Below, piece by piece: positions 28,026 through 36,789 of a stretch of DNA of 64,000 bases. The notes under the pieces were generated by a model. It had not been told where the DNA came from, made no database searches, and worked only from the letters and a program-made list of their open reading frames with translations. Numbering within the stretch: the stretch's first letter is position 1; each line of letters starts with the position of its first letter. Position numbers and translations under genes: made by a program. Source of the stretch: Gemmobacter aquarius (GTDB lineage Bacteria > Pseudomonadota > Alphaproteobacteria > Rhodobacterales > Rhodobacteraceae). Location: NCBI RefSeq assembly GCF_003060865.1, contig NZ_CP028918.1, positions 3,460,001 to 3,524,000 on the forward strand, written 5' to 3'.

Positions 28026-29036
28026 GTGGGTGTGATAGGGGCATATCGTCTACGGCTTCGGCGGCGGCGGCTACACTTGCGCGCGCGACTGAAGCGGCGC
28101 GAGATGACAAGCCTTGCCAACCGGACAGGCGCAATCCGTTCGGACAGCATATTGCTCTGCGCGACGCTGCGCGATGAACGGGTACGTCTGCCTTATTTCA
28201 TGCGCTACTATCGTGACCTCGGGGTAAACCATTTCCTGATTGTCGATAACGGATCGACCGACGGCTCGCGTGAATATCTATCTGCACAGCCCGACGTATC
28301 GCTTTGGTCCGCCGATGGCAGCTACAAGAATTCGCGTTTCGGCATGGACTGGATCACCCATCTGCAACGTCGCTACTGCCATGGCCACTGGACACTCACT
28401 GTCGATGTCGACGAATTCCTGATCTATCCCTTCTGCGAGACGCGGCCCTTGCGTGCCTTGACCGATTGGCTTGACACGTCGGGCATCAGGTCCTTTTCGG
28501 CAATGATCCTCGACATGTATCCCAAGGGACCGTTTGACTTGCATCCCTACACCGAAGGTCAGGACCCGTTCGAGATCGCCCAATGGTTCGACAGCGCCAA
28601 TTACTCTGTGAAGCGCAATCAGGGGTTCGGTAACCTCTGGCTACAGGGTGGACCCCGCACGCGGACGTTTTTTGCCGACGAGCCGGAGCGGTCTCCGGCG
28701 CTGAACAAAGTGCCATTGGTGAAATGGGACCGGGCCTATGCCTATGTCAGTTCGACGCATATGTTGCTGCCGCGCGGGCTGAACCTTGTCTATGACGAAT
28801 GGGGTGGTGAAAAGGCGAGCGGATGCCTGCTGCATGCCAAATTCCTCGATACGTTTTCGAAAAAGGCCGAAGAGGAGATGAAGCGTCGCCAGCATTACGC
28901 CAACAGCCATGAATACCGCGCCTACCGCGAAGGACTAAAGGAAAACCCCGACCTTTGGTGCAAATGGAGCGAGAAATACATAAACTGGCGTCAGTTGGAA
29001 ATTCTGGGCCTCATGTCCAAGGGTAATTGGGCATGA
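28026..29036 (+). CDS. Family 2 glycosyltransferase, second paralogue
   Basis: A 336-aa paralogue of the protein at 26806, with the same layout: basic start (YRLRLRRRR), RDERVRLPYFMRYYRDLGV, FLIVDNGSTDGS, VDVDEFLIYP, GNLWLQGGPR, LNKVPLVKWD. I chose the GTG at 28026 because it gives the same length and N-terminus as the first copy; an in-frame GTG at 27990 would add 12 residues without homology. The 206-bp AT-rich gap upstream may hold a separate promoter. The stop overlaps the GT14 gene (ATGA). Confidence 0.83.
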   Translation: MGVIGAYRLRLRRRRLHLRARLKRREMTSLANRTGAIRSDSILLCATLRDERVRLPYFMRYYRDLGVNHFLIVDNGSTDGSREYLSAQPDVSLWSADGSYKNSRFGMDWITHLQRRYCHGHWTLTVDVDEFLIYPFCETRPLRALTDWLDTSGIRSFSAMILDMYPKGPFDLHPYTEGQDPFEIAQWFDSANYSVKRNQGFGNLWLQGGPRTRTFFADEPERSPALNKVPLVKWDRAYAYVSSTHMLLPRGLNLVYDEWGGEKASGCLLHAKFLDTFSKKAEEEMKRRQHYANSHEYRAYREGLKENPDLWCKWSEKYINWRQLEILGLMSKGNWA

Positions 29037-30080
29037 TCGCTTCGACTTCGCTTGGCTTCGTCATGCTTTGCCACACCGCGCTGCACCGCGCGGCCGAAGT
29101 GGCGCGGCATTGGGCCGAGCGTGGCTGCCCGGTGGTAATCCACGTCGATGCCCGCGTGAAGGCCTGGAGCTACGACAAGATGAAGGGCGAATTGGCCGAT
29201 CTGGCCAACGTCAGGTTTTCCGAGCGGTTCGCCTGTGAGTGGGGAACCTGGGGCATCGTTGCCGCTACCCAGGCCGCGTCCGAGGTGATGCTGGCCCATT
29301 TTGCAGAAGTGCGGCACGTCTATCTCGCATCCGGATCGTGCATGCCGCTCAGGCCGGTGAAGGATCTGATCGAATATCTCGAGGCCCGCCCGCGCACCGA
29401 TTTCATCGAAAGCGTGACCACCGAAGAAGTCGGTTGGACGATCGGCGGGCTGAACATGGAGCGGTTTACCCTTCGGTTCCCGTTTTCTTGGCGGACGCAG
29501 CGTCGGCTCTTTGACGGCTACGTGGCGTTGCAGCGCAAGATAGGGTTTCGGCGGACCATTCCCAACGATGTCGTGCCGCATCTGGGCAGCCAGTGGTGGT
29601 GCCTGACGCGGCAGACCCTCTCGGCAATTCTAGAAGGACCCGAGCGCAAACTTTACGACGACTACTTCCGTAGGGTATGGATTCCCGACGAAAGCTACTT
29701 CCAAACCTTGGTGCGGCTCTATTCATCGCAGGTGGAAAGCCGGTCGTTGACGCTGTCGAAGTTCGACTTCCAAGGCAAGCCACACATTTTTTACGACGAT
29801 CACCTGCAATTGCTGCGGCGATCCGACTGTTTTGTTGCACGCAAAATCTGGCCTCATGCCAACAAGCTTTACCGGACATTTCTGACCGACGACGCCGAAG
29901 CGCAAGCGGGGGGTGAACCCAATCCCGGCAAGATCGACCGCCTGTTCGCCAAGGCTGTCGAGCGCAGGGTAAAGGGCCGACCGGGCCTTTATATGCAAAG
30001 CCGCTTTCCCAACGAGAATTTTGAGAATGGCAGGACGGCCGCACCCTATTCCGTGTTTCACGGATTTTCCGAGGTGTTCG
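29033..30080 (+). pseudogene. GT14 (Branch-type) beta-1,6-N-acetylglucosaminyltransferase-like gene, 5' part split by IS21
   Basis: The first 349 codons of a gene whose remainder lies at 32686-33347. The Branch-domain start FVMLCHTALHRAAEVARHW, then VVIHVDARV and VYLASGSCMPLR, and later PDESYFQTLV, are typical of family GT14 enzymes of Rhodobacterales (DUF5927/DUF5928 architecture). The reading frame stops after IS-derived residues at 30109. Joining 30080 to 32686, with one copy of the 7-bp duplication, restores a single frame of about 571 aa. The truncated protein keeps the catalytic domain and might still be made. The ATG at 29033 overlaps the upstream stop. Confidence 0.85.
30074..30080 (+). 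repeat. Left 7-bp target duplication of the IS21 element
   Basis: GTGTTCG directly precedes the element's TG end and is repeated at 32679-32685 after its CA end. IS21 insertions typically duplicate 4-8 bp. Confidence 0.9.
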
Positions 30081-30082
30081 TG

Positions 30083-30197
30083 CGTGTTTCGCGTGATGGC
30101 GGGCACTGATTTCAGATGATGGCGGGCACCCGTTTCGCGCGATGACGGGCAGCTATTTCACGCGATCGCGGGCAGCGATTTCGCGTCATCGCGGGCA
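30083..30197 (+). repeat. Five tandem terminal repeats, left end of IS21 element
   Basis: Five contiguous units of 23 bp follow the pattern NNNATTTCGCGNGATNGCGGGCA. The unit ends are at 30105, 30128, 30151, 30174 and 30197. They are probable IstA-binding sites. IS21 members usually have two or three such repeats, so five is a high number. Confidence 0.8.
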
Positions 30198-30252
30198 GGC
30201 CTGGTCGGCAAAGAGAGGATAGAGCTGCGCTCCTTGAAGAGAGGGGGGCAGG

Positions 30253-31791
30253 ATGCCGACGGGACGACTGAACATGCGGCGGATACGCGATGTTTTACGA
30301 TTGAAGTTTGGCCAGGGCCTGAGCGAGCGGCAGGTTGCCGCCTCTCTGGGGCTGAGCAAGACAAGCGTTGGAACTTACCTGCACCGGGCGCGGCAGGCGG
30401 GTCTGACCTGGCCTTTGCCACAGGGTCTCGACGATGACGGGCTGGAGCTTTTGCTGTTTCCCGCAGCGCCAACCGTGCCCGCCCCCGAGCGGCCGTTTCC
30501 GGATTGGATCAGCATCGACCGAGAGCTGCGCCGTCCCGGGGTGACCCGGATGCTGCTGTGGGAAGAATACCGTGCGGCCCATCCGGCAGGCTTTGGCTAC
30601 ACATGGTTCTGCACCCATTTCGACGCCTGGAAAGGGCGGGTTCGCCCGACGATGCGGCAGACCCATGTTGGCGGCGAGAAGGTCTTCGTCGACTTTGCCG
30701 GCGACACGATCGACGTCATAGACCCGGCAAGCGGTGAAGTGCAGCCCATGAAGCTGTTCGTCGCCGCGATGGGCGCATCGAACTACACCTATGCCGAAGC
30801 GGTCGCCTCGGAGGGCCTTGAAGACTGGATCGGTGCCCATGTGAGGCTGTTCACCTTCTTGGGTGGCGTGCCCAAGGTGGTCGTGCCCGACAACCTGAAG
30901 TCGGCCGTGCTGAAGCCGGACCGCTACGATCCCGGACTGAACCGGACCTATGCCGAGATGGCGGAGCATTATGGCACGGCGATCCTGCCAGCCCGGCCTC
31001 GCAAGCCCCGCGACAAGGCAAAAGTCGAGGTTGCGGTGCAGGTGGCGCAACGCTGGATCCTGGCGCGGCTGCGCAACCGGCGCTTCTTCTCTCTGGCGGA
31101 GCTGAATGCCGCGATCCGGCAGTTGTTGGATGAGTTGAACATGCGGGTCATGCGCGGCTACGGCGCCAGCCGGGCCGATCTCTTCGCGACGCTCGATCGG
31201 CCGCATCTCCAGCCGTTGCCGCAGGCCGCTTATACCTTCGCGCGATGGAAACGCGCCCGAGTGGCGTTGGACTATCATGTCGAGGTGGACAGTTCCTGGT
31301 ATTCCGTGCCCTTCGGCCTGATCCGGGAAGAGGTGGATGTTCGCATCAGTGGCGACATCGTGGAGATCTTCCATAAAGGTCAGAGGGTTGCCAGCCACCT
31401 CCGCTGCCCCGGACGCCGCAGCCATGTGACGCTGCCCGATCATATGCCCTCGGCCCATCGGCGGCACGCCGAATGGACCCCGGCCCGGATGCTGGCGCAG
31501 GCCGCCAAGCTGGGACCGTCGGTCACCGCCTTTTGCGAGGCGGTCATGACCGCCAGGCCACATCCCGAGCAGGGCTTTCGAACCTGTCTCGGGGTTCTGG
31601 CCCTGGCCAAAAGCTACGACGCCACGCGCCTGGATGCCGCCTGTCGGCGCGGCCTGACCATCCAGACCCGATCTGTCGCCTCGATCAGGTCGATCCTGAA
31701 GAACGGGCTCGACCGGGCCTTCCTTGAGGACCGACCCGAAGACCGCCCCCTGCACCACGCCAATATCCGTGGGCAGGGTTATTACCACTGA
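30253..31791 (+). CDS. istA: IS21 transposase IstA
   Basis: A 512-aa DDE transposase. An N-terminal helix-turn-helix (LSERQVAASLGLSKTSVGTYL, residues about 20-40) is followed by the integrase core, with the first aspartate in VFVDFAGDTIDV (about 145) and the second in VVPDNLKSAV (about 215). The catalytic glutamate is in the helix with KAKVEVAVQ (about 255). A C-terminal beta domain follows. Start ATG has a strong ribosome site (GGGGGG with GCAGG). It cuts and joins the element ends with IstB. Confidence 0.95.
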   Translation: MPTGRLNMRRIRDVLRLKFGQGLSERQVAASLGLSKTSVGTYLHRARQAGLTWPLPQGLDDDGLELLLFPAAPTVPAPERPFPDWISIDRELRRPGVTRMLLWEEYRAAHPAGFGYTWFCTHFDAWKGRVRPTMRQTHVGGEKVFVDFAGDTIDVIDPASGEVQPMKLFVAAMGASNYTYAEAVASEGLEDWIGAHVRLFTFLGGVPKVVVPDNLKSAVLKPDRYDPGLNRTYAEMAEHYGTAILPARPRKPRDKAKVEVAVQVAQRWILARLRNRRFFSLAELNAAIRQLLDELNMRVMRGYGASRADLFATLDRPHLQPLPQAAYTFARWKRARVALDYHVEVDSSWYSVPFGLIREEVDVRISGDIVEIFHKGQRVASHLRCPGRRSHVTLPDHMPSAHRRHAEWTPARMLAQAAKLGPSVTAFCEAVMTARPHPEQGFRTCLGVLALAKSYDATRLDAACRRGLTIQTRSVASIRSILKNGLDRAFLEDRPEDRPLHHANIRGQGYYH

Positions 31792-31805
31792 GAAGGAGAA
31801 GACTG

Positions 31806-32564
31806 ATGTTGACCCACCCCACTTCCGAGCGCCTCACCGCGCTCGGCCTGGCCGGAATGGCACGCGCGCTGGATGAGCAGCGCCGTGCCGGCCCCACCTA
31901 TGAAGCACTCGGCTTCGAGGAGCGTCTCGGCCTTCTGGTCGATCGCGAGGCCGCCGAGCGCGACACCAAACGCCTGACCGCCCGCCTGAAGTTCGCGGCC
32001 CTCCGGCAGACCGCCAGCGTCGAGGATCTCGACCTGCGCACACCGCGTGGCCTCGACCGCGCCGTCATGGCGCATCTGATCGACGGGGGGTGGACCCTTC
32101 GGCATGAGAACCTGCTGATCACCGGCCAGACCGGCCTCGGCAAAAGTTGGATCGCCTGTGCCCTCGGTCACAAAGCCTGCCGTGACGGACGCAGCGTCGT
32201 CTACCACCGCGTCCCGCGCCTCTTCGAGGCCCTCGCCCTGGCCAGAGGAGACGGGCGTCACGCCCGCATGCTCAAAGCCATCGCCAAACTGGACGTGCTG
32301 ATCCTCGATGACTGGGGTCTGGCCATCCTCGCCCCATCGGAGCGACGCGATCTGCTGGAAATCCTCGAAGATCGCCACGGCCGTGGTTCTACCATCGTCA
32401 CGAGCCAACTCCCGGTTGAGCACTGGCATGAAGCCATTGGAGATCCCACCCTGGCTGACGCCATCCTGGACCGCCTCGTCCACAACGCTCATCGCCTTCA
32501 GCTCTCAGGCGAAAGCATGCGCCGAAAAGTCACGAAACCCCTTGACCTCGGCCATCAGGCCTGA
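31806..32564 (+). CDS. istB: IS21 helper ATPase IstB
   Basis: A 252-aa AAA+ ATPase that assists IstA, related to DnaC. Walker A is GQTGLGKSW near residue 107 and Walker B is VLILDDWG near 165; a sensor asparagine/threonine region (STIVTSQLPVEHWH) follows. It starts 15 bases after istA and has its own ribosome site (AAGGAGAAG). Full length, no frameshift. Confidence 0.95.
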   Translation: MLTHPTSERLTALGLAGMARALDEQRRAGPTYEALGFEERLGLLVDREAAERDTKRLTARLKFAALRQTASVEDLDLRTPRGLDRAVMAHLIDGGWTLRHENLLITGQTGLGKSWIACALGHKACRDGRSVVYHRVPRLFEALALARGDGRHARMLKAIAKLDVLILDDWGLAILAPSERRDLLEILEDRHGRGSTIVTSQLPVEHWHEAIGDPTLADAILDRLVHNAHRLQLSGESMRRKVTKPLDLGHQA

Positions 32565-32587
32565 CTCCATGAAGCCGTCGATCAGCC

Positions 32588-32678
32588 TGCCCGCGACCGC
32601 GAAATGGCTGCCCGCGATGCCGTGAAACAAGCGCCCGCGATCGCGCGAAATCACTGCCCCAATCGCGCGAAATCCGCA
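32588..32678 (-). repeat. Terminal repeats, right end of IS21 element
   Basis: About four copies of the same unit as at the left end are seen on the minus strand, for example TGCGGATTTCGCGCGATTGG at the tip. The copies are less regular than on the left; one unit is 21 bp. Confidence 0.75.
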
Positions 32679-32685
32679 GTGTTCG
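32679..32685 (+). repeat. Right 7-bp target duplication of the IS21 element
   Basis: GTGTTCG repeats the sequence at 30074-30080. Reading from here gives V-F-E-Q-F-E-I-W in frame with the 5' part of the GT14 gene. Confidence 0.9.
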
Positions 32686-33347
32686 AGCAGTTCGAGATAT
32701 GGCTTTCGAAAACCACAGGCAGCCGCGTGCATGGACATCTGTTTGCACCGGACCGAGTCGAGTTCGCAGGCGGCGAGGCGGTTTATAACGGGGCGTTGTC
32801 CGACAATCCGAAACTGCGCGACTACAATCCCAAATCCTTTCTGTCCAACCTGATCTGGGCAACGCGGGGTGAACGGCAATGCTTCCAATTCGGACCGTTG
32901 GACAATCAGGTTCTGAATACTTTCATGGCGATGGATGCCAACGCTCAGATCTCGGTGATCTCCGGTGCGTGGGCGCTGCCCCTGTGGCGTTCGAACAAAA
33001 ATTTCGGCGACATCCGGCGCGAGGCCGCGCGGTTGCAAAAGGTCGAAAGCGAGACACTGGCAATCTTGCGCGCGTCGACGACAAAGGCGCGGGTGCGGAT
33101 TTGGTCACTTGCCGAATTCGTCGAAAGCCCGATGGAGCCCCTGCAAACCATCGTAGACGAAATCAGCCCCCGCAGCCTGCGGCGGCTGACCGAGGCGCCC
33201 AAAATGGCCGATCTGACCGGCTTCGGGCAGTTCCTGCAAAACCTCCGAAATCAGGGGATGCAGCCGGTTCTGATGGGTGATTTTCCTGCGGGCGACGACC
33301 CGCGCCCTGCCAGCGCCCAGCGCGGGCGGCCGTATCTGGTGAAATAA
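32686..33347 (+). pseudogene. GT14 (Branch-type) gene, 3' part after the IS21 insertion
   Basis: The C-terminal 220 codons of the gene begun at 29033. It has the QFEIWLSKTTGSRVHGHLF region and a DUF5928-like tail (GERQCFQFGPLDNQ, ISGAWALPLWRS). The frame is open back into the element to an ATG at 32604, so a fusion peptide could be made by chance. No mutation other than the insertion is visible. The stop TAA is directly followed by the GTG of the sulfotransferase gene, so the two were co-translated before the insertion. Confidence 0.83.
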
Positions 33348-34739
33348 GTGACTGGTTTCGATACATTCGTGATGTTCGCCGAGATGCGGACCGGGTCGAA
33401 TTTCCTTGAATCGAACCTGAACGCGCTGGACGGGGTGACCTGCTTTGGCGAGTTGTTCAACCCGCACTTCATCGGCAAGAAAGACCAGACCGAGATGTTC
33501 GGCGTGACGCTCGCCGCGCGCGAGGCCGATCCGATGTCCTTGATTGCGGCAGCACGGTCTGCGACAGGCGGAATGGTGGGGTTTCGCTGGTTCCACGACC
33601 ACGACCCGCGGGTGTTCGAAGCCGTCATGGCAAACCGGCGCTGCGCCAAGATCGTGCTCACGCGCAACCCTGTCGAAAGCTATGTCAGCCTGAAAATCGC
33701 GCAGGCGACCGGTCAGTGGAAACTGACCAATCCCAAAAACCTGAAACAGGCCAAGGCGCGTTTCGATGCGGCCGAGTTCGAAGAGCATCTCGAAACGGTC
33801 CAAGGCTTCCAGATCGCACTTCTGAACGCGTTGCAAGTCAGCGGACAGACAGCTTTCTACCTCGACTACGAAGATATCCAGGATGTTGGGGTGCTGAACG
33901 GCCTGGCCTCGTATCTGGGTGTTCCGGCGCGGATCGAGGCAATAGACCAGACTTTGACCGTTCAGAATCCGCAGATACTGACCGAAAAGGTGACCAACCC
34001 TGCGGCAATGGAGCAGGCACTAGCACGTCTGGACCGGTTCAACCTGTCACGCACGCCAAACTTCGAACCACGGCGATCGGCGGCGATCCCAAGTTTCATA
34101 GCCTCCCGCGAAACGCCTTTGCTGTTCATGCCCGTGCGCGGTGCACCGGAAAAGCGGGTTGTCGATTGGCTTGAGGCTTTCGGAGGGCTGGAACAGAATT
34201 TCGTCCAGAAATCTCTGCGCCAATGGAAGCGTAGCAATGCAGGTCATCGCAGCTTTACCGTTCTGCGCCATCCGGTTGACAGGGCATGGTCGGCGTTTCA
34301 AGACGCCCGCGGTTCGGGGCTTGGCCAAGAACAGCGCAACGTGATTTCGCGCGTTCACGGAGTGGCCTTTCCCAAGCAAGGCTACGCTTCGGTCGGCGAT
34401 GAGCGCGACGCCTTCATTGCATTCTTGCGTTTTCTGAAACGAAATCTCTCGGGCCAGACGGGCTTCAAAACCGCTCCCGGATGGGCAACACAAACAGCCG
34501 TCCTGCAGGGGTTCGCTTTGTTCAACGGGCCCGATGTGGTTCTGCGCGAAGACCGTCTGCAAGAAGGTCTGAACTGGCTCTGCTCGGAACTGGGTGTCGT
34601 AATGCCCGCGCTGCGGGGGCCCGAGCCTAGCGGACTTGACGCCCTGATGACCGATGAAATCGAGGAAGTTGCGCGTGATACCTACCAGCGCGACTATATG
34701 GGCTTCGGTTTCGGCCCGCGAAATGGTCAGGCGGCCTGA
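33348..34739 (+). CDS. Sulfotransferase family protein, apparently with two related halves
   Basis: A 463-aa protein. The N-terminal half carries a Stf0-like PAPS-binding loop, FAEMRTGSNFLESNL (residues 9-23), and VLTRNPVESYVSL near 105. The C-terminal half (from about 245) looks like a second sulfotransferase domain, with FTVLRHPVDRAWSAF near 303 (3'-phosphate-binding type) but a weaker 5' loop (LLFMPVRGAPEKR). It probably transfers sulfate from PAPS to a surface polysaccharide or glycolipid made by the neighbours. The GTG immediately follows the GT14 stop. Its 3' end overlaps ptsN by 13 bases. Confidence 0.78.
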   Translation: MTGFDTFVMFAEMRTGSNFLESNLNALDGVTCFGELFNPHFIGKKDQTEMFGVTLAAREADPMSLIAAARSATGGMVGFRWFHDHDPRVFEAVMANRRCAKIVLTRNPVESYVSLKIAQATGQWKLTNPKNLKQAKARFDAAEFEEHLETVQGFQIALLNALQVSGQTAFYLDYEDIQDVGVLNGLASYLGVPARIEAIDQTLTVQNPQILTEKVTNPAAMEQALARLDRFNLSRTPNFEPRRSAAIPSFIASRETPLLFMPVRGAPEKRVVDWLEAFGGLEQNFVQKSLRQWKRSNAGHRSFTVLRHPVDRAWSAFQDARGSGLGQEQRNVISRVHGVAFPKQGYASVGDERDAFIAFLRFLKRNLSGQTGFKTAPGWATQTAVLQGFALFNGPDVVLREDRLQEGLNWLCSELGVVMPALRGPEPSGLDALMTDEIEEVARDTYQRDYMGFGFGPRNGQAA

Positions 34740-35191
34740 ATGGCCCGGGACTCGGTCAGGATTGCGTAAAGTTTCGCCGGATCACTGTTTGCCCGCAGTT
34801 TCGATACGACATTCGCATCCCGCATGGTGCGGCTCACAAGTGCGAGCGCCTTGAGATGTTCGACACCCGAATCCTTAGGAGCAAAAAGACCAAAAACCAG
34901 ATCGACAGGCTGGCGGTCGACGCTGTCGTAATCGAGCGGTTTTTCGAGACGGATGAAGACACCGATGATCTTGGACAGATCTTCCAGACGGGCATGGGGC
35001 AGGGCAATGCCGTGACCCACACCGGTCGGCCCAAGGCTTTCACGTTCCTGCAAACCATCGATGGCCGTGGCGGCGTTCAGCCCATAGGCCGAAGATGCAA
35101 GCTCTCCCAGTTCCTGAAAGAGACGCTTCTTGCTTGTCAGTTGCCCGACGACCCTTACGGCCGCCGGGATAAGTAGCTTGGAGAGGTCCAT
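34727..35191 (-). CDS. ptsN: PTS IIA-like nitrogen regulatory protein PtsN
   Basis: A 154-aa EIIA-Ntr protein. The phosphorylated histidine is in GHGIALPHARLE near residue 66. It takes phosphate from NPr in the regulatory PTS and controls potassium and stress responses; it does not transport sugar. It lies downstream of hpf, as in many proteobacteria where both follow rpoN or lptB. The 36-bp gap to hpf implies co-transcription. Confidence 0.95.
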   Translation of the reverse strand: MDLSKLLIPAAVRVVGQLTSKKRLFQELGELASSAYGLNAATAIDGLQERESLGPTGVGHGIALPHARLEDLSKIIGVFIRLEKPLDYDSVDRQPVDLVFGLFAPKDSGVEHLKALALVSRTMRDANVVSKLRANSDPAKLYAILTESRAIQAA

Positions 35192-35227
35192 GCCGTCAGT
35201 AATTCCTGTGCCGTGCCGAAGCGCCGG

Positions 35228-35803
35228 TCATTTGCTGTTGCGCGGATCGATCCAGCCGATGTTGCCGTCATCGCGACGGTACACCACATTCACGCCGCCA
35301 TGTCCTTCGTTTCGGAACACGAGCATTTTTTGACCACCAAGCTCCAGCATCATCACGGCTTCGCCTACGGTTACAGAAGGTATCTTCGTCTCCATTTCGG
35401 CAATCACGATGGGCTGGGTCAGGTCGTCAGTGTCATCCTCGGGCTCTTCCGTTGGCGCGAGGATATATGACGAGCCTTCGGCGAATTCAACCGGCGCCGT
35501 GCGGGTGTTGTGGTGGTTGCGGATGCGGCGCTTGTAGCGGCGCAACTGCTTGTCCATCTTTTCGCGGCAGGATTCGAAAGCAGCATAGATTTCCGTCGCG
35601 TGACCCTTGGCTTGCGCGGTCAGCCCTGTCGAAAGGTGGATCACGGATTCGCAGACATATTCATGCGCAGAGCGCGAAAAGACGATGACGGCGTCGGTCG
35701 GACGCTGCGCGTATTTCTCGACCACTTCGCCAAGCTCGGCCTTTACGTGGGTCTGGAGGGCTTCCCCGATATCAATCTGTCTGCCGCTGATCTGGTAACG
35801 CAT
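35228..35803 (-). CDS. hpf: Ribosome hibernation promoting factor, long form
   Basis: A 191-aa protein that pairs 70S ribosomes into inactive dimers in stationary phase. The N-terminal HPF/YfiA domain (MRYQISGRQIDIGEAL, residues 1-100) is joined by an acidic linker to the C-terminal dimerisation domain (IVIAEMETKIPSVTVGEAVMMLEL and the DDGNIGWIDPR end). The ATG at 35803 has GGAGG 5 bases upstream. The frame stays open to 36031 but without homology. A 224-bp gap before it should hold its promoter; I see no clear consensus there. Confidence 0.94.
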   Translation of the reverse strand: MRYQISGRQIDIGEALQTHVKAELGEVVEKYAQRPTDAVIVFSRSAHEYVCESVIHLSTGLTAQAKGHATEIYAAFESCREKMDKQLRRYKRRIRNHHNTRTAPVEFAEGSSYILAPTEEPEDDTDDLTQPIVIAEMETKIPSVTVGEAVMMLELGGQKMLVFRNEGHGGVNVVYRRDDGNIGWIDPRNSK

Positions 35804-36027
35804 GATGCCTCCTTCGCGTGCTGCGCCATGGATTGCCGCGATGGCAAGCGTCCGGCCTACTGTAATATGAGTGGGGTGTTCCGGGCGATCCTGCAAGGTT
35901 GCGCGTCCGTCGAAGGGCGGCATAGGCGGATCGGGACAAGGCATATGATGCGCACATTGATTGTATTTGCGCCCAAGGGTCCCTGTCTTGTCAACAGGCA
36001 CTTGCAGAACGATCCGACAGGCGCCCG

Positions 36028-36789
36028 TCACCCGATCCGGAAGTTCTGGCCCAGATAGACGCGGCGAACCATCTCGTCGCGGACGACTTCTTCGGTCGTG
36101 CCGCTCATCAACACCTTGCCGTCATGCAGGATATAGGCGCGATCGACGATTTCGAGTGTCTCGCGCACGTTGTGGTCCGTAATGAGGACACCGATTCCCC
36201 GCCCCTTCAGATCGGAAACGAGATGGCGGATTTCGGCCACGGCGATCGGGTCGACGCCGGCGAAAGGTTCGTCCAGCAGCAGATATTTCGGGTCGGCAGC
36301 CAGACAGCGCGCAATTTCGACGCGGCGGCGTTCGCCGCCCGACAACGCAAGTGCAGGCGCTCGACGCAGATGCGTGATCGAAAACTCCGACAGCAGTTCT
36401 TCCAGCCTCTCGCGGCGTTTGTGGCGGTCGGGAACGGCGATCTCGAGCACGGCGAGGATATTGTCCTCGACTGACAGGCCACGGAAGATCGAAACCTCTT
36501 GCGGTAGATAGCCGATCCCGAGCCGCGCACGGCGGTACATCGGAAGCGCTGTAACATCGCGACCGTCGATCAAAACCTCGCCCCCTTCGGGGGTGACAAG
36601 CCCGGCGATTGCGTAAAAACATGTCGTCTTTCCCGAACCGTTGGGTCCGAGAAGTGCCACCACCTCGCCCCGCATCAACGTCATCGAGACATCGCGAATG
36701 ACCGGACGCCGTTTGTAACTTTTGCGCAGCGACCTGACGGTCAGCCCGGCCGAGCCTTCTGTCACTGTCAGGCCGGGTTTGATCGTCAC
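36028..36789 (-). CDS. lptB: LPS export ABC transporter ATPase LptB
   Basis: A 253-aa ATPase that powers LPS extraction from the inner membrane with LptF and LptG. Walker A is LLGPNGSGKTT (about residues 46-56), the signature LSGGERRRVEIARCL (about 150) and Walker B YLLLDEPFAGVDP (about 170). The C-terminus has the LptB-type VRRVYLGQNFRIG end. The start overlaps the lptA stop (ATGA). An N-terminal extension of about 15 residues precedes the core. Confidence 0.95.
   Translation of the reverse strand: MTIKPGLTVTEGSAGLTVRSLRKSYKRRPVIRDVSMTLMRGEVVALLGPNGSGKTTCFYAIAGLVTPEGGEVLIDGRDVTALPMYRRARLGIGYLPQEVSIFRGLSVEDNILAVLEIAVPDRHKRRERLEELLSEFSITHLRRAPALALSGGERRRVEIARCLAADPKYLLLDEPFAGVDPIAVAEIRHLVSDLKGRGIGVLITDHNVRETLEIVDRAYILHDGKVLMSGTTEEVVRDEMVRRVYLGQNFRIG

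Larger units (their letters stand above)
30081..32678 (+). mobile_element. Complete IS21-family insertion sequence (2598 bp)
   Basis: The element begins TGCG and ends CGCA, with 5'-TG...CA-3' tips as in IS21. It carries istA and istB on the plus strand and multiple terminal repeats at both ends. Both flanks carry GTGTTCG. The genes are intact, so the element is probably active. It splits the GT14 gene and may silence the sulfotransferase gene downstream or drive it from an outward promoter. Confidence 0.95.

Noticed and set aside
30083..30197. Short repeat array considered as a CRISPR
   Set aside because: The 23-bp units are contiguous, with no spacers, and sit at the tip of an IS21 element; no cas genes are present.
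32604..32685. Upstream ATG extending the GT14 3' part into the IS21 element
   Set aside because: These codons are terminal repeats of the element and are not part of the original gene.
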